64,000 nucleotides of DNA. Source: Achromobacter xylosoxidans A8. Its GTDB lineage: Bacteria; Pseudomonadota; Gammaproteobacteria; Burkholderiales; Burkholderiaceae_B. Below, piece by piece: positions 45,368 through 53,630 of the stretch. A program made the position numbers and the translations under genes. A model generated the notes under the pieces. That model saw only the letters and a program-made list of their open reading frames with translations. It did no database searches and had not been told where the DNA came from. The stretch's first letter is position 1, and each line of letters begins with the position of its first letter. Where the stretch lies: assembly GCF_000165835.1 (NCBI RefSeq), contig NC_014640.1, positions 2,108,001 to 2,172,000 of the forward strand, written 5' to 3'.

Positions 45368-45958
45368 ATGGCCGGACATTGTGCCTCACGCCAGAGGCTT
45401 CAAACGCTGCAGCGAATAATGGATTCGATAAACGCCGCAGCTGAAAAGTGCGCCGGACTTTTTCTTATAGGAATGGTCCTGGCTATTTCAATTTCTGTAT
45501 TTGTACGGCTGCTCTACACCTATACGGGTATTCCTTTTTCCACGCCCTGGGCGGAAGAACTGGGCCGCTTCATGATGGTCGGAAGCGTCTTCATCGGCGG
45601 CGCCGTCGCGACCTATCGCCTGCGGCTGATCGGCGTCGATGCCTTCATAGGCATGGTGCCGGAGTCGGTCGCCCGCTGGCTGCGCGTGGTGGCGCATATC
45701 CTGACCTTGATGCTGGCGCTGCTCTTGGCCTGGAAATCGATCAGGCTGATAGAACTCGGCATGAGGCAGACATCGCCCGCGATGGAAATGCCCATGGCAT
45801 ACATCTACATATTCATGTTCATTGGCTGCGTGCTCATGAGCCTGAATACCTTCACGCACGTCATCAAGGAATTGCTGAGCGTTGAAGTATCGCAGCAGGG
45901 CGGCGAGGCGGAACGAGTTGCCGCCGCCATGCAAAACAGTGAAGGAGGGGCGCTGTGA
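45368..45958 (+). CDS. dctQ: TRAP transporter small permease, DctQ family
   Basis: Small membrane subunit (196 residues) with four predicted helices. The family motif TPWAEELGRFMMVGSVFIGGA is present near residue 60. ATG at 45368 follows GGGAGGG; a second Met 17 codons later would also leave an intact DctQ. The intergenic region to lysR (45200-45367) is AT-rich and should hold the operon promoter and LysR sites. It overlaps dctM by four bases (GTGA). Confidence 0.92.
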   Translation: MAGHCASRQRLQTLQRIMDSINAAAEKCAGLFLIGMVLAISISVFVRLLYTYTGIPFSTPWAEELGRFMMVGSVFIGGAVATYRLRLIGVDAFIGMVPESVARWLRVVAHILTLMLALLLAWKSIRLIELGMRQTSPAMEMPMAYIYIFMFIGCVLMSLNTFTHVIKELLSVEVSQQGGEAERVAAAMQNSEGGAL

Positions 45959-47226
45959 TTCCGGTTCTGTTCTTGTCATTTACGGCGATCCTGATCATCG
46001 GTGCGCCCATCGTCACCGCCCTGGGCATGTCGGCCGCGTTCGCCTTGCAGGCGGGCGACCGGTCGCTGCTCATCGTGGCGCAGATGGCGTTCCAGTCGCT
46101 GGATTCGTTCAGTCTGATGGCCGTGCCGTTCTTCATCCTGGCCGGGCATCTCATGTCCTCGGGCGGCGTGGCTACCAGACTGGTGCAACTGGCCAATGCC
46201 TTCGTCGGCTGGATCCGGGGCGGCCTGGGCGCGGTCGCGGTGCTGACCTCGCTGCTGTTCGCGACGGTTTCCGGTTCATCGTCCGCCACGACCGCGGCGA
46301 TCGGCTCCGTGCTGATTCCGGAAATGGAAAAGAAGGGCTATCCGAGGTCATTCGCGGCCTCCATTGCCGCATCCTCCGGCGAGCTGGGGGCGATCATTCC
46401 GCCGTCGATCCCGATGATCGTGTACGCCTTGACGGCCAACGTATCGGTCGGGTCGCTGTTTCTCGCGGGCATCCTGCCGGGGCTGCTGATCACCGTGTCG
46501 CTGATCCTGACAGTCTGCCTGGTCGCCCGCTTCCAGGGTTTCGATGAAGTCACTGCGGTGAGCTTTGGCGGGTGGCTGAAAGGCGTCCTGGTAGCCCTGA
46601 AGGATGCAACGCTGGCGCTGATGATGCCGGTCATCATCCTTGGGGGAATCTACGGCGGCTTGTTCACCGCCACGGAAGCCTCCTGCATCGCGGTGCTTTA
46701 TGGGCTGGCGCTGGGGCTGTTCGTCTACAAGGAAATAACGGTCAAGGATCTGCTGGGCATTTTCGCGCGCTCCGCGGTGATGTCTTCCATCATCCTGCTG
46801 ATCGTGGCCTTCGCCGCCGTGTTCGCGTACCTGCTGACGATCAACCAGGTGCCGCAGCAGGTCGCTGCCATGCTGGGGTCCGTCACGACCAATCCGATCG
46901 TGTTTCTGCTGCTGGTGAACGTCATGCTGTTCCTGGTCGGCATGTTCATCGAGGCATTGGCGGCGATCCTGATCATCGTGCCCATCCTGGCGCCCATCAG
47001 CCTGACTTTCGGCATCGATCCCATCCACTTCGGCATGATCGTCATCACCAATCTGGCGGTCGGCATGGTGACGCCTCCGGTCGGCGTGAACCTGTTCGTG
47101 GTGTGTGAAGTTGCCCAGTTGAAAATGCACCAGTTGGCGAAGTACCTGGTTATCTTCCTTGCCGTGCTGGTGCTTGATGTCCTGATTATTTCTTACGTGC
47201 CCGCCATTAGTACTTTTTTCTTATAA
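45955..47226 (+). CDS. dctM: TRAP transporter large permease, DctM family
   Basis: Large membrane subunit (423 residues, about twelve helices) that carries out Na+-coupled uptake. Family features: SLDSFSLMAVPFFILAGHLM, SSSATTAAIGSVLIPEMEKKGYPRSFAASIAASSG and IIPPSIPMIVYAL, and in the second half GMVTPPVGVNLFVVCEVA. Start codon GTG overlaps the dctQ stop. Confidence 0.95.
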   Translation: MIPVLFLSFTAILIIGAPIVTALGMSAAFALQAGDRSLLIVAQMAFQSLDSFSLMAVPFFILAGHLMSSGGVATRLVQLANAFVGWIRGGLGAVAVLTSLLFATVSGSSSATTAAIGSVLIPEMEKKGYPRSFAASIAASSGELGAIIPPSIPMIVYALTANVSVGSLFLAGILPGLLITVSLILTVCLVARFQGFDEVTAVSFGGWLKGVLVALKDATLALMMPVIILGGIYGGLFTATEASCIAVLYGLALGLFVYKEITVKDLLGIFARSAVMSSIILLIVAFAAVFAYLLTINQVPQQVAAMLGSVTTNPIVFLLLVNVMLFLVGMFIEALAAILIIVPILAPISLTFGIDPIHFGMIVITNLAVGMVTPPVGVNLFVVCEVAQLKMHQLAKYLVIFLAVLVLDVLIISYVPAISTFFL

Positions 47227-47237
47227 AAAATAATCCG

Positions 47238-47267
47238 GCCGCCTGACGGCAGCGCCTGTCGGGCGGC
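47238..47267 (+). other. Stem-loop between dctM and dctP
   Basis: A 10-bp stem with one G-U pair (GCCGCCTGAC with GTCGGGCGGC) and a 10-base loop, in the 62-base gap before the binding-protein gene. It has no T run, so it is more likely an mRNA stabiliser or processing element than a terminator. Confidence 0.5.
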
Positions 47268-47288
47268 TGGAAAATCGAGGAGATGGAT

Positions 47289-48275
47289 GTGAAGCTATTC
47301 AAGAAACTGTTTGGCGCCGGCGCCCTGAGCGCCCTCATGTTTGCCGCGCCGTCGCATGCCCTGAACATGGATGTGGGGCACACGCTCACGACGGACAGTC
47401 CGTTTCACGTGGGGGCGCAGAAGTTCGCCGACGTGCTGAAGGCGAAATCGAACGGGAAAATCACGATTTCCGTGTTCCCGCATTCGCAACTGGGCGGCGA
47501 ACTGACCATGATCCAAGGCGCCGTGGCCGGCGCCACCGACCTGGTCATCACGGGTCAGCCGACCTTGAACGGCATCGTCAAGGAATTCCTGGTCTTTGAC
47601 TCGCCGTTCCTGTTCGACAGCGTGGAGCAAGCCAACCAGATCCTCAACGGGCCGGCGGGCGACAAATTCATGGAAGTCCTGCCCAAGTACGGCCTGGTCG
47701 GCCTGGGCTGGTTTTCGGCAATCGAGCGCAACGTCTTCGGCAACAGGCCCGTCAACTCGGCTGAAGACCTCAAGGGCATGAAGATCCGCGTCATCCAGTC
47801 GCCGGGTTACGTCGAAAGCTACAAGGCCCTGGGCGCGCAAGCGACGCCCATGGCTTATTCGGAGCTGTATCTGGCCCTGCAGCAGAAGGTGCTCGACGGC
47901 GGCGAAACCACGCCGGACCAGTTTGTCTCGGACAAATTCATCGAGGTGTCCAAGTACTTCAACATGACGCACGTCAACATCCATCCGGCGCTGCTGCTCA
48001 TGTCCAAGGATCGCTGGGACCGCTTTTCGCCCGCGGAACAGAAAATGATCAAGGAGTCCGCGGACGAGGCCATGGCTTACGCCCGCGACTATTACAAAAA
48101 GGTCTACGACGAGGGGATGAAGACGATGCAAACGAAAGGGGTGTCCATCGTCTACCCCAGCAATCTCGATTCCATGGTGCAGGCTACGCGGCCCGTTGTG
48201 AAAAAGCTCGTCGGCGAAGCCCCCAATGGCCAGGCGCTCTATGACGCGCTGATCGCCGCCAAGCAGAAGCAGTAA
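47289..48275 (+). CDS. dctP: TRAP transporter solute-binding protein, DctP family
   Basis: Periplasmic binding protein (328 residues), expected to capture a sugar acid for DctQM. A short Sec signal ends near SHALNMDV. The mature part has GGELTMIQGAVAGATDLVI and LKGMKIRVIQSPGYVESYKALGAQATP, where the conserved Arg contacts the carboxylate. The start is set at GTG 47289 and not ATG 47283 because AGGAG at 47278-47282 touches the ATG directly but is six bases from the GTG. It is a different protein from the DctP at the left edge. In this operon it comes after the permeases. Confidence 0.93.
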   Translation: MKLFKKLFGAGALSALMFAAPSHALNMDVGHTLTTDSPFHVGAQKFADVLKAKSNGKITISVFPHSQLGGELTMIQGAVAGATDLVITGQPTLNGIVKEFLVFDSPFLFDSVEQANQILNGPAGDKFMEVLPKYGLVGLGWFSAIERNVFGNRPVNSAEDLKGMKIRVIQSPGYVESYKALGAQATPMAYSELYLALQQKVLDGGETTPDQFVSDKFIEVSKYFNMTHVNIHPALLLMSKDRWDRFSPAEQKMIKESADEAMAYARDYYKKVYDEGMKTMQTKGVSIVYPSNLDSMVQATRPVVKKLVGEAPNGQALYDALIAAKQKQ

Positions 48276-48333
48276 CGGGCGCGAACGGCACAGGCCCCGG
48301 CGCTTTCATAGTCAAGAGAAACTGGACAGATTG

Positions 48334-49167
48334 ATGACACCTTTCAACCAACCCCAAAACCTGCGCGTGCTGATTACCGGAGCAGCCGGAAATATCGGCC
48401 TTTGCCTGCGCTCGCAGCTGCGCGGCCGCTATGCCTTGCTGCGTTTGGCCGACATCGCACCGCAGGAACCGGCGCAGGCAGGCGAGGAAACCTGCACCAT
48501 GGACGTCCGGGACATCGAGTCCCTGGAACGCTGCATGGAGGGTATTGACTGCGTCATCCATCTGGCCGGCATTCCCGGCGCCGATGTCTGGGAAAAAATC
48601 CTGCCCATGAATATCGAGGGTTGCTACAACGTATTCGAGGCGGCCCGGCGCCAGAACGTGCGCCGGGTGATTTTCGCGAGTTCGAATCACGCTATCGGCT
48701 ACCACCGGCGGGAAAAGTTCCTCGATGACACCGTGCAGCCCAGGCCGGATTCTCTGTATGGCGTATCGAAGGTATTCGGCGAGGGCCTGGGCCGGATGTA
48801 TGCGGACAAGTACGGCATGTCCGTCGCCTGCTTGCGGATCGGGACCTTCCGCACGCCGGACCGCCCGAGCGAGGCGCGGCAGCTATTGACCTGGATCAGC
48901 CACCGCGACATGGCGCAACTGGCGGCGCGTTGCGTGGAGCACGAGTCCTATCATTTCACCGTGGTCTATGGGGTGTCGAACAACCTGCGCAACCGCTGGG
49001 ACAATTCCAACGCGAAATTCCTGGGCTACGCGCCGCAGGACGATTCCGAGGTTTTCGCCGCGGAGATCCTGGCCCAGAACATCCCCGAGGATCCCATCGC
49101 GGCGCAGTTCCATGGGGGCTTTTATTGCCCCCTGGAATTCGTCGGCACCACCGACAGGATTTCCTGA
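48334..49167 (+). CDS. NAD-dependent sugar epimerase/dehydrogenase, uronate dehydrogenase-like
   Basis: Short-chain Rossmann enzyme of 277 residues close in pattern to uronate dehydrogenases, which oxidise galacturonate or glucuronate to the aldarolactone. It has LITGAAGNIG (NAD site), CVIHLAGIPG, FASSNHAIGYHRR and the catalytic YGVSK with Ser upstream. CLRIGTFRTPDRPSEARQL is typical of this group. ATG 48334 or TTG 48331 are both possible. Placed last in the TRAP operon, 58 bases after dctP, which supports hexuronate uptake plus oxidation. It is the last host gene before the prophage. Confidence 0.82.
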   Translation: MTPFNQPQNLRVLITGAAGNIGLCLRSQLRGRYALLRLADIAPQEPAQAGEETCTMDVRDIESLERCMEGIDCVIHLAGIPGADVWEKILPMNIEGCYNVFEAARRQNVRRVIFASSNHAIGYHRREKFLDDTVQPRPDSLYGVSKVFGEGLGRMYADKYGMSVACLRIGTFRTPDRPSEARQLLTWISHRDMAQLAARCVEHESYHFTVVYGVSNNLRNRWDNSNAKFLGYAPQDDSEVFAAEILAQNIPEDPIAAQFHGGFYCPLEFVGTTDRIS

Positions 49168-49274
49168 AATCAGACCAGGATGATGTCGTATTGTTCTGGA
49201 ATAAAAAGCTAGAGCCTTTATTCGTGCGGGTTAGCGGGGCGTTCTTATTGTTGGTTCTGCCCCTGGCTACCCAT
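49168..49274. other. Host/prophage junction with tandem GCTACCCAT
   Basis: Non-coding stretch that should contain the left attachment site. Its right edge has two direct copies of GCTACCCAT (49266-49274 and 49279-49287), 13 bases apart, the second within the first phage gene. An AT-rich stretch with AATAAAAAG sits at 49200. No tRNA gene and no dif-like sequence is seen here. Confidence 0.4.
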
Positions 49275-49529
49275 TTAGCTACCCATCTGAGGGGTGCTGG
49301 CCTCGTCGTCATCGGCTGACGGCACCATGCGCGCCAGCATAGCATTCAGCGATGCCGCAGTGATGCCGACCGAGCGGGTCTTGCCGATCTTCCCCTTGAC
49401 CAGCTCGCCACGATCGCACATGCGATAGATCGTAGCGACGGACACGCCCAGGGCCTGGGTAGCTTCGTGCACGCGGTAAATCAGCTTCGGCGCCGCGGCC
49501 GGTGCTCGGTGTTGGGCTGCGTGTGCCAT
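49275..49529 (-). CDS. Helix-turn-helix DNA-binding protein (excisionase/MerR-like)
   Basis: 84-residue protein with a single winged-helix HTH of the excisionase/MerR type: YRVHEATQALGVSVATIYRMCDRGEL, followed by a basic strand KGKIGKTRSVGI. ATG 49529 has AGGAG upstream. Last gene of the leftward operon and next to the attachment region, as an excisionase would be, but no integrase gene lies beside it. It could also be a regulator of the AlpA type. Confidence 0.65.
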   Translation of the reverse strand: MAHAAQHRAPAAAPKLIYRVHEATQALGVSVATIYRMCDRGELVKGKIGKTRSVGITAASLNAMLARMVPSADDDEASTPQMGS

Positions 49530-49708
49530 TACTGCTCCTTGTTGTCGGTGGTGCGGACTGACAGAAAAAACGCATGCCAGCCAAAGATCACGGAGAGGAT
49601 CGCCAAGGCAAGAATCGCCCACGCGGTTACCGAAGCACCTTCAATACGGGCGACGGCTGACAGCACCAATTGCCCCAGAGCGGCGAGAAAATAGGACTTA
49701 GCACTCAT
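49529..49708 (-). CDS. Small prophage membrane protein
   Basis: 59-residue protein with one or two membrane segments (VTAWAILALAILSVIFGWHAFF). One-base overlap with the HTH gene and 11-base overlap with the methyltransferase gene. No family recognised. Confidence 0.6.
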   Translation of the reverse strand: MSAKSYFLAALGQLVLSAVARIEGASVTAWAILALAILSVIFGWHAFFLSVRTTDNKEQ

Positions 49709-50459
49709 CCGCGCCTCCGTCGTTGTGCTGCTTAGGGTGGGACACAGGGAACAGCGGCTGTTGCCGTTGCGCCGCCTCAATCCGGCGGCATGCTATGTCG
49801 AAGTACGAGATCTGGGATTCGATCCCGAAGAACGCTTCGCAGCCGGTCTGGACGGCTGCCACGCCCGTGGATCCGCTTCCCATGTAAGGGTCAACGAGCC
49901 GGCGTGGAAATCCAGCCTGCTCGATGCTCCACCGCATGAGAATTTCTGGCTTCTGCATCGGGTGATGGCGCTTCTGGCCGGCGGTGACCTCATGCCGTGC
50001 TCCTTCGCCGACGCACAGACCGTCCCACAACAGACGGAACATGCGCAGCGGGCCATTGGGATTGACGTTCGTCCATGCGGTCTCACCGTCACCCTGCGAG
50101 CGGATTTTCCCGGTCGGCACCTTGTCCCAAACAAGCAGCCGTCCCTGGGGGAGCAGGTGGCCGAACTTGTGCGCGCCCCAGATCAGGACCGAAGGCGCTA
50201 GATCAAGCAAGTGCGAGGGGTCGAAAGGCTCGTCGTCTCCGTCGATCTCGGCGTGCAGATTGGGTAGGACGCGCAGGGTCTTTCCATTCCGCTGAACTAC
50301 AGACGATTCCCGGCTGCCGCCCTTGTAGAACGTGTTCACCTTGTAGGCCTGGCCGTAAGGCGGGTCGGTGATCACCGCGTCTACCTGCGGCAGCGTCGGC
50401 AGTATTTCCCGGCAGTCCCCGCAGTAGACCGTGGCAATGCCGATGTGCTCGACGCGCAT
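49698..50459 (-). CDS. Prophage DNA methyltransferase (beta class, adenine-N6 or cytosine-N4)
   Basis: Site-specific DNA methyltransferase of about 253 residues. The catalytic motif IV DPPYG is N-terminal (VDAVITDPPYGQAY, about residue 32), and the SAM-binding motif I is C-terminal (LVDPYMGSGSTGVAAV, about residue 190), the order of beta-class enzymes. HPMQKPEILMRW lies before it. No restriction enzyme is adjacent, so it is an orphan that may protect phage DNA or affect gene control. ATG 50459 shares a base with the upstream stop. Confidence 0.87.
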   Translation of the reverse strand: MRVEHIGIATVYCGDCREILPTLPQVDAVITDPPYGQAYKVNTFYKGGSRESSVVQRNGKTLRVLPNLHAEIDGDDEPFDPSHLLDLAPSVLIWGAHKFGHLLPQGRLLVWDKVPTGKIRSQGDGETAWTNVNPNGPLRMFRLLWDGLCVGEGARHEVTAGQKRHHPMQKPEILMRWSIEQAGFPRRLVDPYMGSGSTGVAAVQTGCEAFFGIESQISYFDIACRRIEAAQRQQPLFPVSHPKQHNDGGADEC

Positions 50460-51478
50460 CACTTGTCTCCCTTCTTCTGGGGAGGAAGCTCTTTCAGCCG
50501 CTTTTCGAAGACTACCGCCGCGTCAGCAAATACATCCGCGAGGTAGCGGGTTGGCGCGCCCATGTACTCCTCGGTGTAGGCATTGCGGCACCGCTTCTCA
50601 TCTGCGCGCATCTGCTTACCGTTCCTGGCAAGGCTTTCCCTAACCATCCAGCCGCGCTTATCGCAGGTCATCCATTCCGGGCTCGGCTCCTTCTGCGCTC
50701 CCGGTTGCGCGGACAGGGCGGCGCGGGCGCGTTTCTCCTGCGGCGGGCGAAGCTTCGCCACGCCGCCCGAGGCTGCGTCATCTACGATCCACTGAAGGAC
50801 TTCCCGCATCTTTTCGTCCACATCTTCCGATGCCGCTATTCCGGCATCGCGCACCGCCTCGCTGGCCTGGGGCGCGGCATCCTCCAGCCCGTGAAGTACG
50901 TCTTCATGGACAATGCGGAGCGGGATCACCTCCGCTTCATCAGTGATCCAGCCGCCCAGGTCATGGTCGTAGCGGTAGACGAGCAGTTCCCGTTCATGCC
51001 AGGGCTGATCTGGCTTTCCGCCTAGGTGGGGAATGGTGTAGCTGTCGTAGGGGCCGCCATATGTAGGCACCATCCCGAGTTCAGGGTGTTCCAGGGCCAT
51101 AAAGAACGGCCGGCCGGTGATCGGGCATTTCGGGGGCGCGAGATCCTCCTGCGCCTCCCCAGGCGCTACCGGCACCGCATGCGCCCCGGTATAGATGCAG
51201 TGCGATCCCTGCCATACGCCTACGCTTACGCCGCGAGGGTCGGGGTCTAGGGATACGGTGATGACGTCCTGTGCGCTGGAGGGAGGGGTGGGAGCAGCGG
51301 CGAGCATGCCTTGGACGAGCATGCTGCTGCAGCGTACATCCGCGTCGAGCCGGTCCATAAGGTGAAGGGTCGTGCGCAGATCCTGGCGGCCGACGCGGCA
51401 GGTGTTCGGGTCTTCGCCGGCCGCCGGCGCGGCGTAGGATGCCTCGCGCAGGCGCGCAATAGTCGTGTGAAAGCTCAT
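50459..51478 (-). CDS. Hypothetical prophage protein
   Basis: 339-residue cytoplasmic protein with no family I can name. The middle has CPITGRPFFMALEHPELG followed by YGGPYDSYTIP, a mosaic seen in early phage proteins of this type. The C-terminus is basic (KRLKELPPQKKGDK). ATGA-type overlaps on both sides place it in the early operon. Confidence 0.6.
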   Translation of the reverse strand: MSFHTTIARLREASYAAPAAGEDPNTCRVGRQDLRTTLHLMDRLDADVRCSSMLVQGMLAAAPTPPSSAQDVITVSLDPDPRGVSVGVWQGSHCIYTGAHAVPVAPGEAQEDLAPPKCPITGRPFFMALEHPELGMVPTYGGPYDSYTIPHLGGKPDQPWHERELLVYRYDHDLGGWITDEAEVIPLRIVHEDVLHGLEDAAPQASEAVRDAGIAASEDVDEKMREVLQWIVDDAASGGVAKLRPPQEKRARAALSAQPGAQKEPSPEWMTCDKRGWMVRESLARNGKQMRADEKRCRNAYTEEYMGAPTRYLADVFADAAVVFEKRLKELPPQKKGDK

Positions 51479-51840
51479 GCTGCGAGTTCCCTCCAGGTGA
51501 CGATGTTGCTTGCGGCGGGCGTCAGGTGCGGCTGTACGTCGGCGGCGCGGGCCGCGATGGTGCGCATGGCCAGGTCAAAGCGCATGGGCCGACGAACTAC
51601 CGGGCGATACGGCGGGGGCGTCACGCCGGCGCGGCTGACGTCCAGGAAGCGCAGGAAGAAGGGCAGCAGGGCCGCGGGGGCGTGGTCCGGCGCCGCCCAG
51701 CCCATGCGCTTGGCGATCAATTCGGCCATCTGGACGTTGCTGGTGGACTGCTTCAAAGGAACGCCAAGCAGGCGCAGCTGCTCGGCCGTCATTCGCCGTG
51801 CGGTCTGCATTTCCGAGGAATGGTGGCGGATGGTGGTCAT
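51475..51840 (-). CDS. Hypothetical prophage protein
   Basis: 121 residues, Arg-rich, no recognised domain and no membrane segment. It overlaps both neighbours by four bases between the SMC-like gene and the 339-residue gene, so it is translated as part of the early operon. Confidence 0.6.
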   Translation of the reverse strand: MTTIRHHSSEMQTARRMTAEQLRLLGVPLKQSTSNVQMAELIAKRMGWAAPDHAPAALLPFFLRFLDVSRAGVTPPPYRPVVRRPMRFDLAMRTIAARAADVQPHLTPAASNIVTWRELAA

Positions 51841-53621
51841 GCGGCCTCCTTGAGCTTGGCCGGGCCGGCATGGCCCTGATCAATCCAGTGGACCGTGAAG
51901 GCGTCGGAAGGCGCTGACGGCGCCGCCTTGAGCGTGCCCAACAGGAGGATGGTGTCCATGCGACCGTCGGTGGCCAGGGCGTCGACCAGCCCCAGGGCAT
52001 CGCCGCGGCCGGGCAGGTCCAGGACGTCGAAGCGGTCCAGGATCAGGCAGCGCAGGCCCGAGATCTCGGCCAGCGCCGCGCCGATCAGCGCATCCACGCG
52101 CCAGCGTTCGGATTCCGACAGCAGGCGATAGGGCCGGCCGCCCCAGGTGATGCCTATGTCCGCCGCGATAGCCGGCGTCAGCCAGCCCGCCAGGCCGGCC
52201 AGGTCGGCCAGTTTGGCGTTGAACGGCTGCAGGGCTTCGGCGAGGATCTCGCCCGGGATGCCATCGGGCGACAGGGCGTCGCCGATTGCCAGCCAGGCCA
52301 GCACGTCGCCGTGATAGCGGGTGGCGCTGGCTGTGCGCTCTGCGGCGCCAGTGGCGGCCTGCTTGGCGTTCAGCAGCGCCTGCACGCGCTCGTCGATTGC
52401 CTTGCGCTCGGCGCGCAGCGCGGTCACCTTGGAGCGGGCCGCTTCGACGTCGGCGGGCTGGATCTCCTCCGGCGCAGCTTCGTCCTGCAGCTGGGCGGCT
52501 GCCGCTTCGGCCGCAGCGATGTCTCGGCGGTCGTTCTCGACGCTGCGCGCCATCAGGTCGCGGGCTTCGATGGCCTTGGGTAGTGCGGCGGAGGCCTCGG
52601 CATCGCCCGTGGCGTCCAGGCTGCCGTATTGCTCTTCGTACGCCTTAAACGCCTTGAGGATACGGACGTCCAACTCGCCGGGCAGCTGGAAACTGATTTC
52701 TTCGATGTTGTAGACGTCATCGAGGCAACGGGCGAGGTCGTGCACCAGGCCTTCACGCGGCCCGGTTCCTGCCTTCGCCTGCAGCGCGTCGACCCGTGCG
52801 ACCAGCTTGGCGTGCTCGGCCTGGTCGAACTCCAGTTTCTGGCGCAGTGCCGGCAGTTTGGCGGCCTGCGCCTTACGGTTGGCGACCTGGTCACGCGCGG
52901 CCGCATAGGCCGCCGCCTTTTGTTCCAGTGCGCCCAGCGCCTTGGTGTTCTGCTCCAGCTTGGCGTCCACGCCGGCCAGCGCCGCGCGCTCGCCCACCAG
53001 CGCGGCCTGGTCGAACGGCGGGACGTCGGCGGCCCAGCCCTCGGCCTTCTGGCTGCCCCACTGCTCGCCGGTTGCAGCCTTCCAGGCGCCCTTGGCCTCG
53101 GTGGCCTGCTGCTTGGCATATTCGGCGCCGGCCGCGAAGCCGCTACGTAGAATGGGCTTGATTCCAGGGACGAGGAGGGGACTGCAGCCGCGGGCCAGCA
53201 GGCGGCGCTCGATCTCGTCGGCCTTCACGTTCGTGCCGCTCAGGGCGAACAGCAGGGTGCGGCGCTCGTCCGCCTTGGCCGCGGCGAAGCGCTCGGGCGC
53301 GAGGACGTAGGGCAGGGCCGGCGACGTAGGTAGCAGGGGCTCCCCCGACTGCGTGCCCTTCGGCAGGCTGATTCCGACGGCGCCGTCGTCCAGATCAAGC
53401 GCGATTGCGCCAACCTTCGCGCCGTCCGTGACCAGCGCGCCGAATTCCTTCTTCAGGCCGACCCGCTCGGGCGCGCCCAGCAGCGCCAGCCTTACGGCCT
53501 CCGCGATGCTGGACTTGCCGGCGCCGTTCGGGCCGGCGATCAGCGCCGCCGGCGTGCGAAGGTCCAGGTCCACGGCACGCGCTCCCTGGAAGTTCTCGAT
53601 GGTGATGCGGTTGATTCGCAT
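51837..53621 (-). CDS. Phage SMC/RecF/SbcC-like ATPase
   Basis: 594-residue protein of the ABC-type DNA repair ATPases. The N-terminus MRINRITIENFQGARAVDL with Walker A GPNGAGKSS (about residues 31-39) is RecF/SbcC-like. A coiled-coil middle (about 190-430, rich in Ala, Glu, Gln and Lys) follows. The C-terminus has signature-like LSESERWRVDALI and Walker B-like LRCLILDRFDVLD. There is no CxxC zinc hook, and the coils are short for SbcC/Rad50. AGGAG precedes the ATG. It follows the RdgC-like gene by nine bases, suggesting joint action on DNA during phage recombination. Confidence 0.82.
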   Translation of the reverse strand: MRINRITIENFQGARAVDLDLRTPAALIAGPNGAGKSSIAEAVRLALLGAPERVGLKKEFGALVTDGAKVGAIALDLDDGAVGISLPKGTQSGEPLLPTSPALPYVLAPERFAAAKADERRTLLFALSGTNVKADEIERRLLARGCSPLLVPGIKPILRSGFAAGAEYAKQQATEAKGAWKAATGEQWGSQKAEGWAADVPPFDQAALVGERAALAGVDAKLEQNTKALGALEQKAAAYAAARDQVANRKAQAAKLPALRQKLEFDQAEHAKLVARVDALQAKAGTGPREGLVHDLARCLDDVYNIEEISFQLPGELDVRILKAFKAYEEQYGSLDATGDAEASAALPKAIEARDLMARSVENDRRDIAAAEAAAAQLQDEAAPEEIQPADVEAARSKVTALRAERKAIDERVQALLNAKQAATGAAERTASATRYHGDVLAWLAIGDALSPDGIPGEILAEALQPFNAKLADLAGLAGWLTPAIAADIGITWGGRPYRLLSESERWRVDALIGAALAEISGLRCLILDRFDVLDLPGRGDALGLVDALATDGRMDTILLLGTLKAAPSAPSDAFTVHWIDQGHAGPAKLKEAA

Positions 53622-53630
53622 GATCGCTCC

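Noticed and set aside
49168..49274. dif-like site or tRNA 3' end as attachment site
   Set aside because: No sequence resembling the XerCD dif core and no tRNA-like fold could be seen in the junction.
48956..49345. Leftward frame across the prophage junction that could be an integrase remnant
   Set aside because: The residues show no tyrosine or serine recombinase motif and the frame mostly mirrors the uronate dehydrogenase gene.
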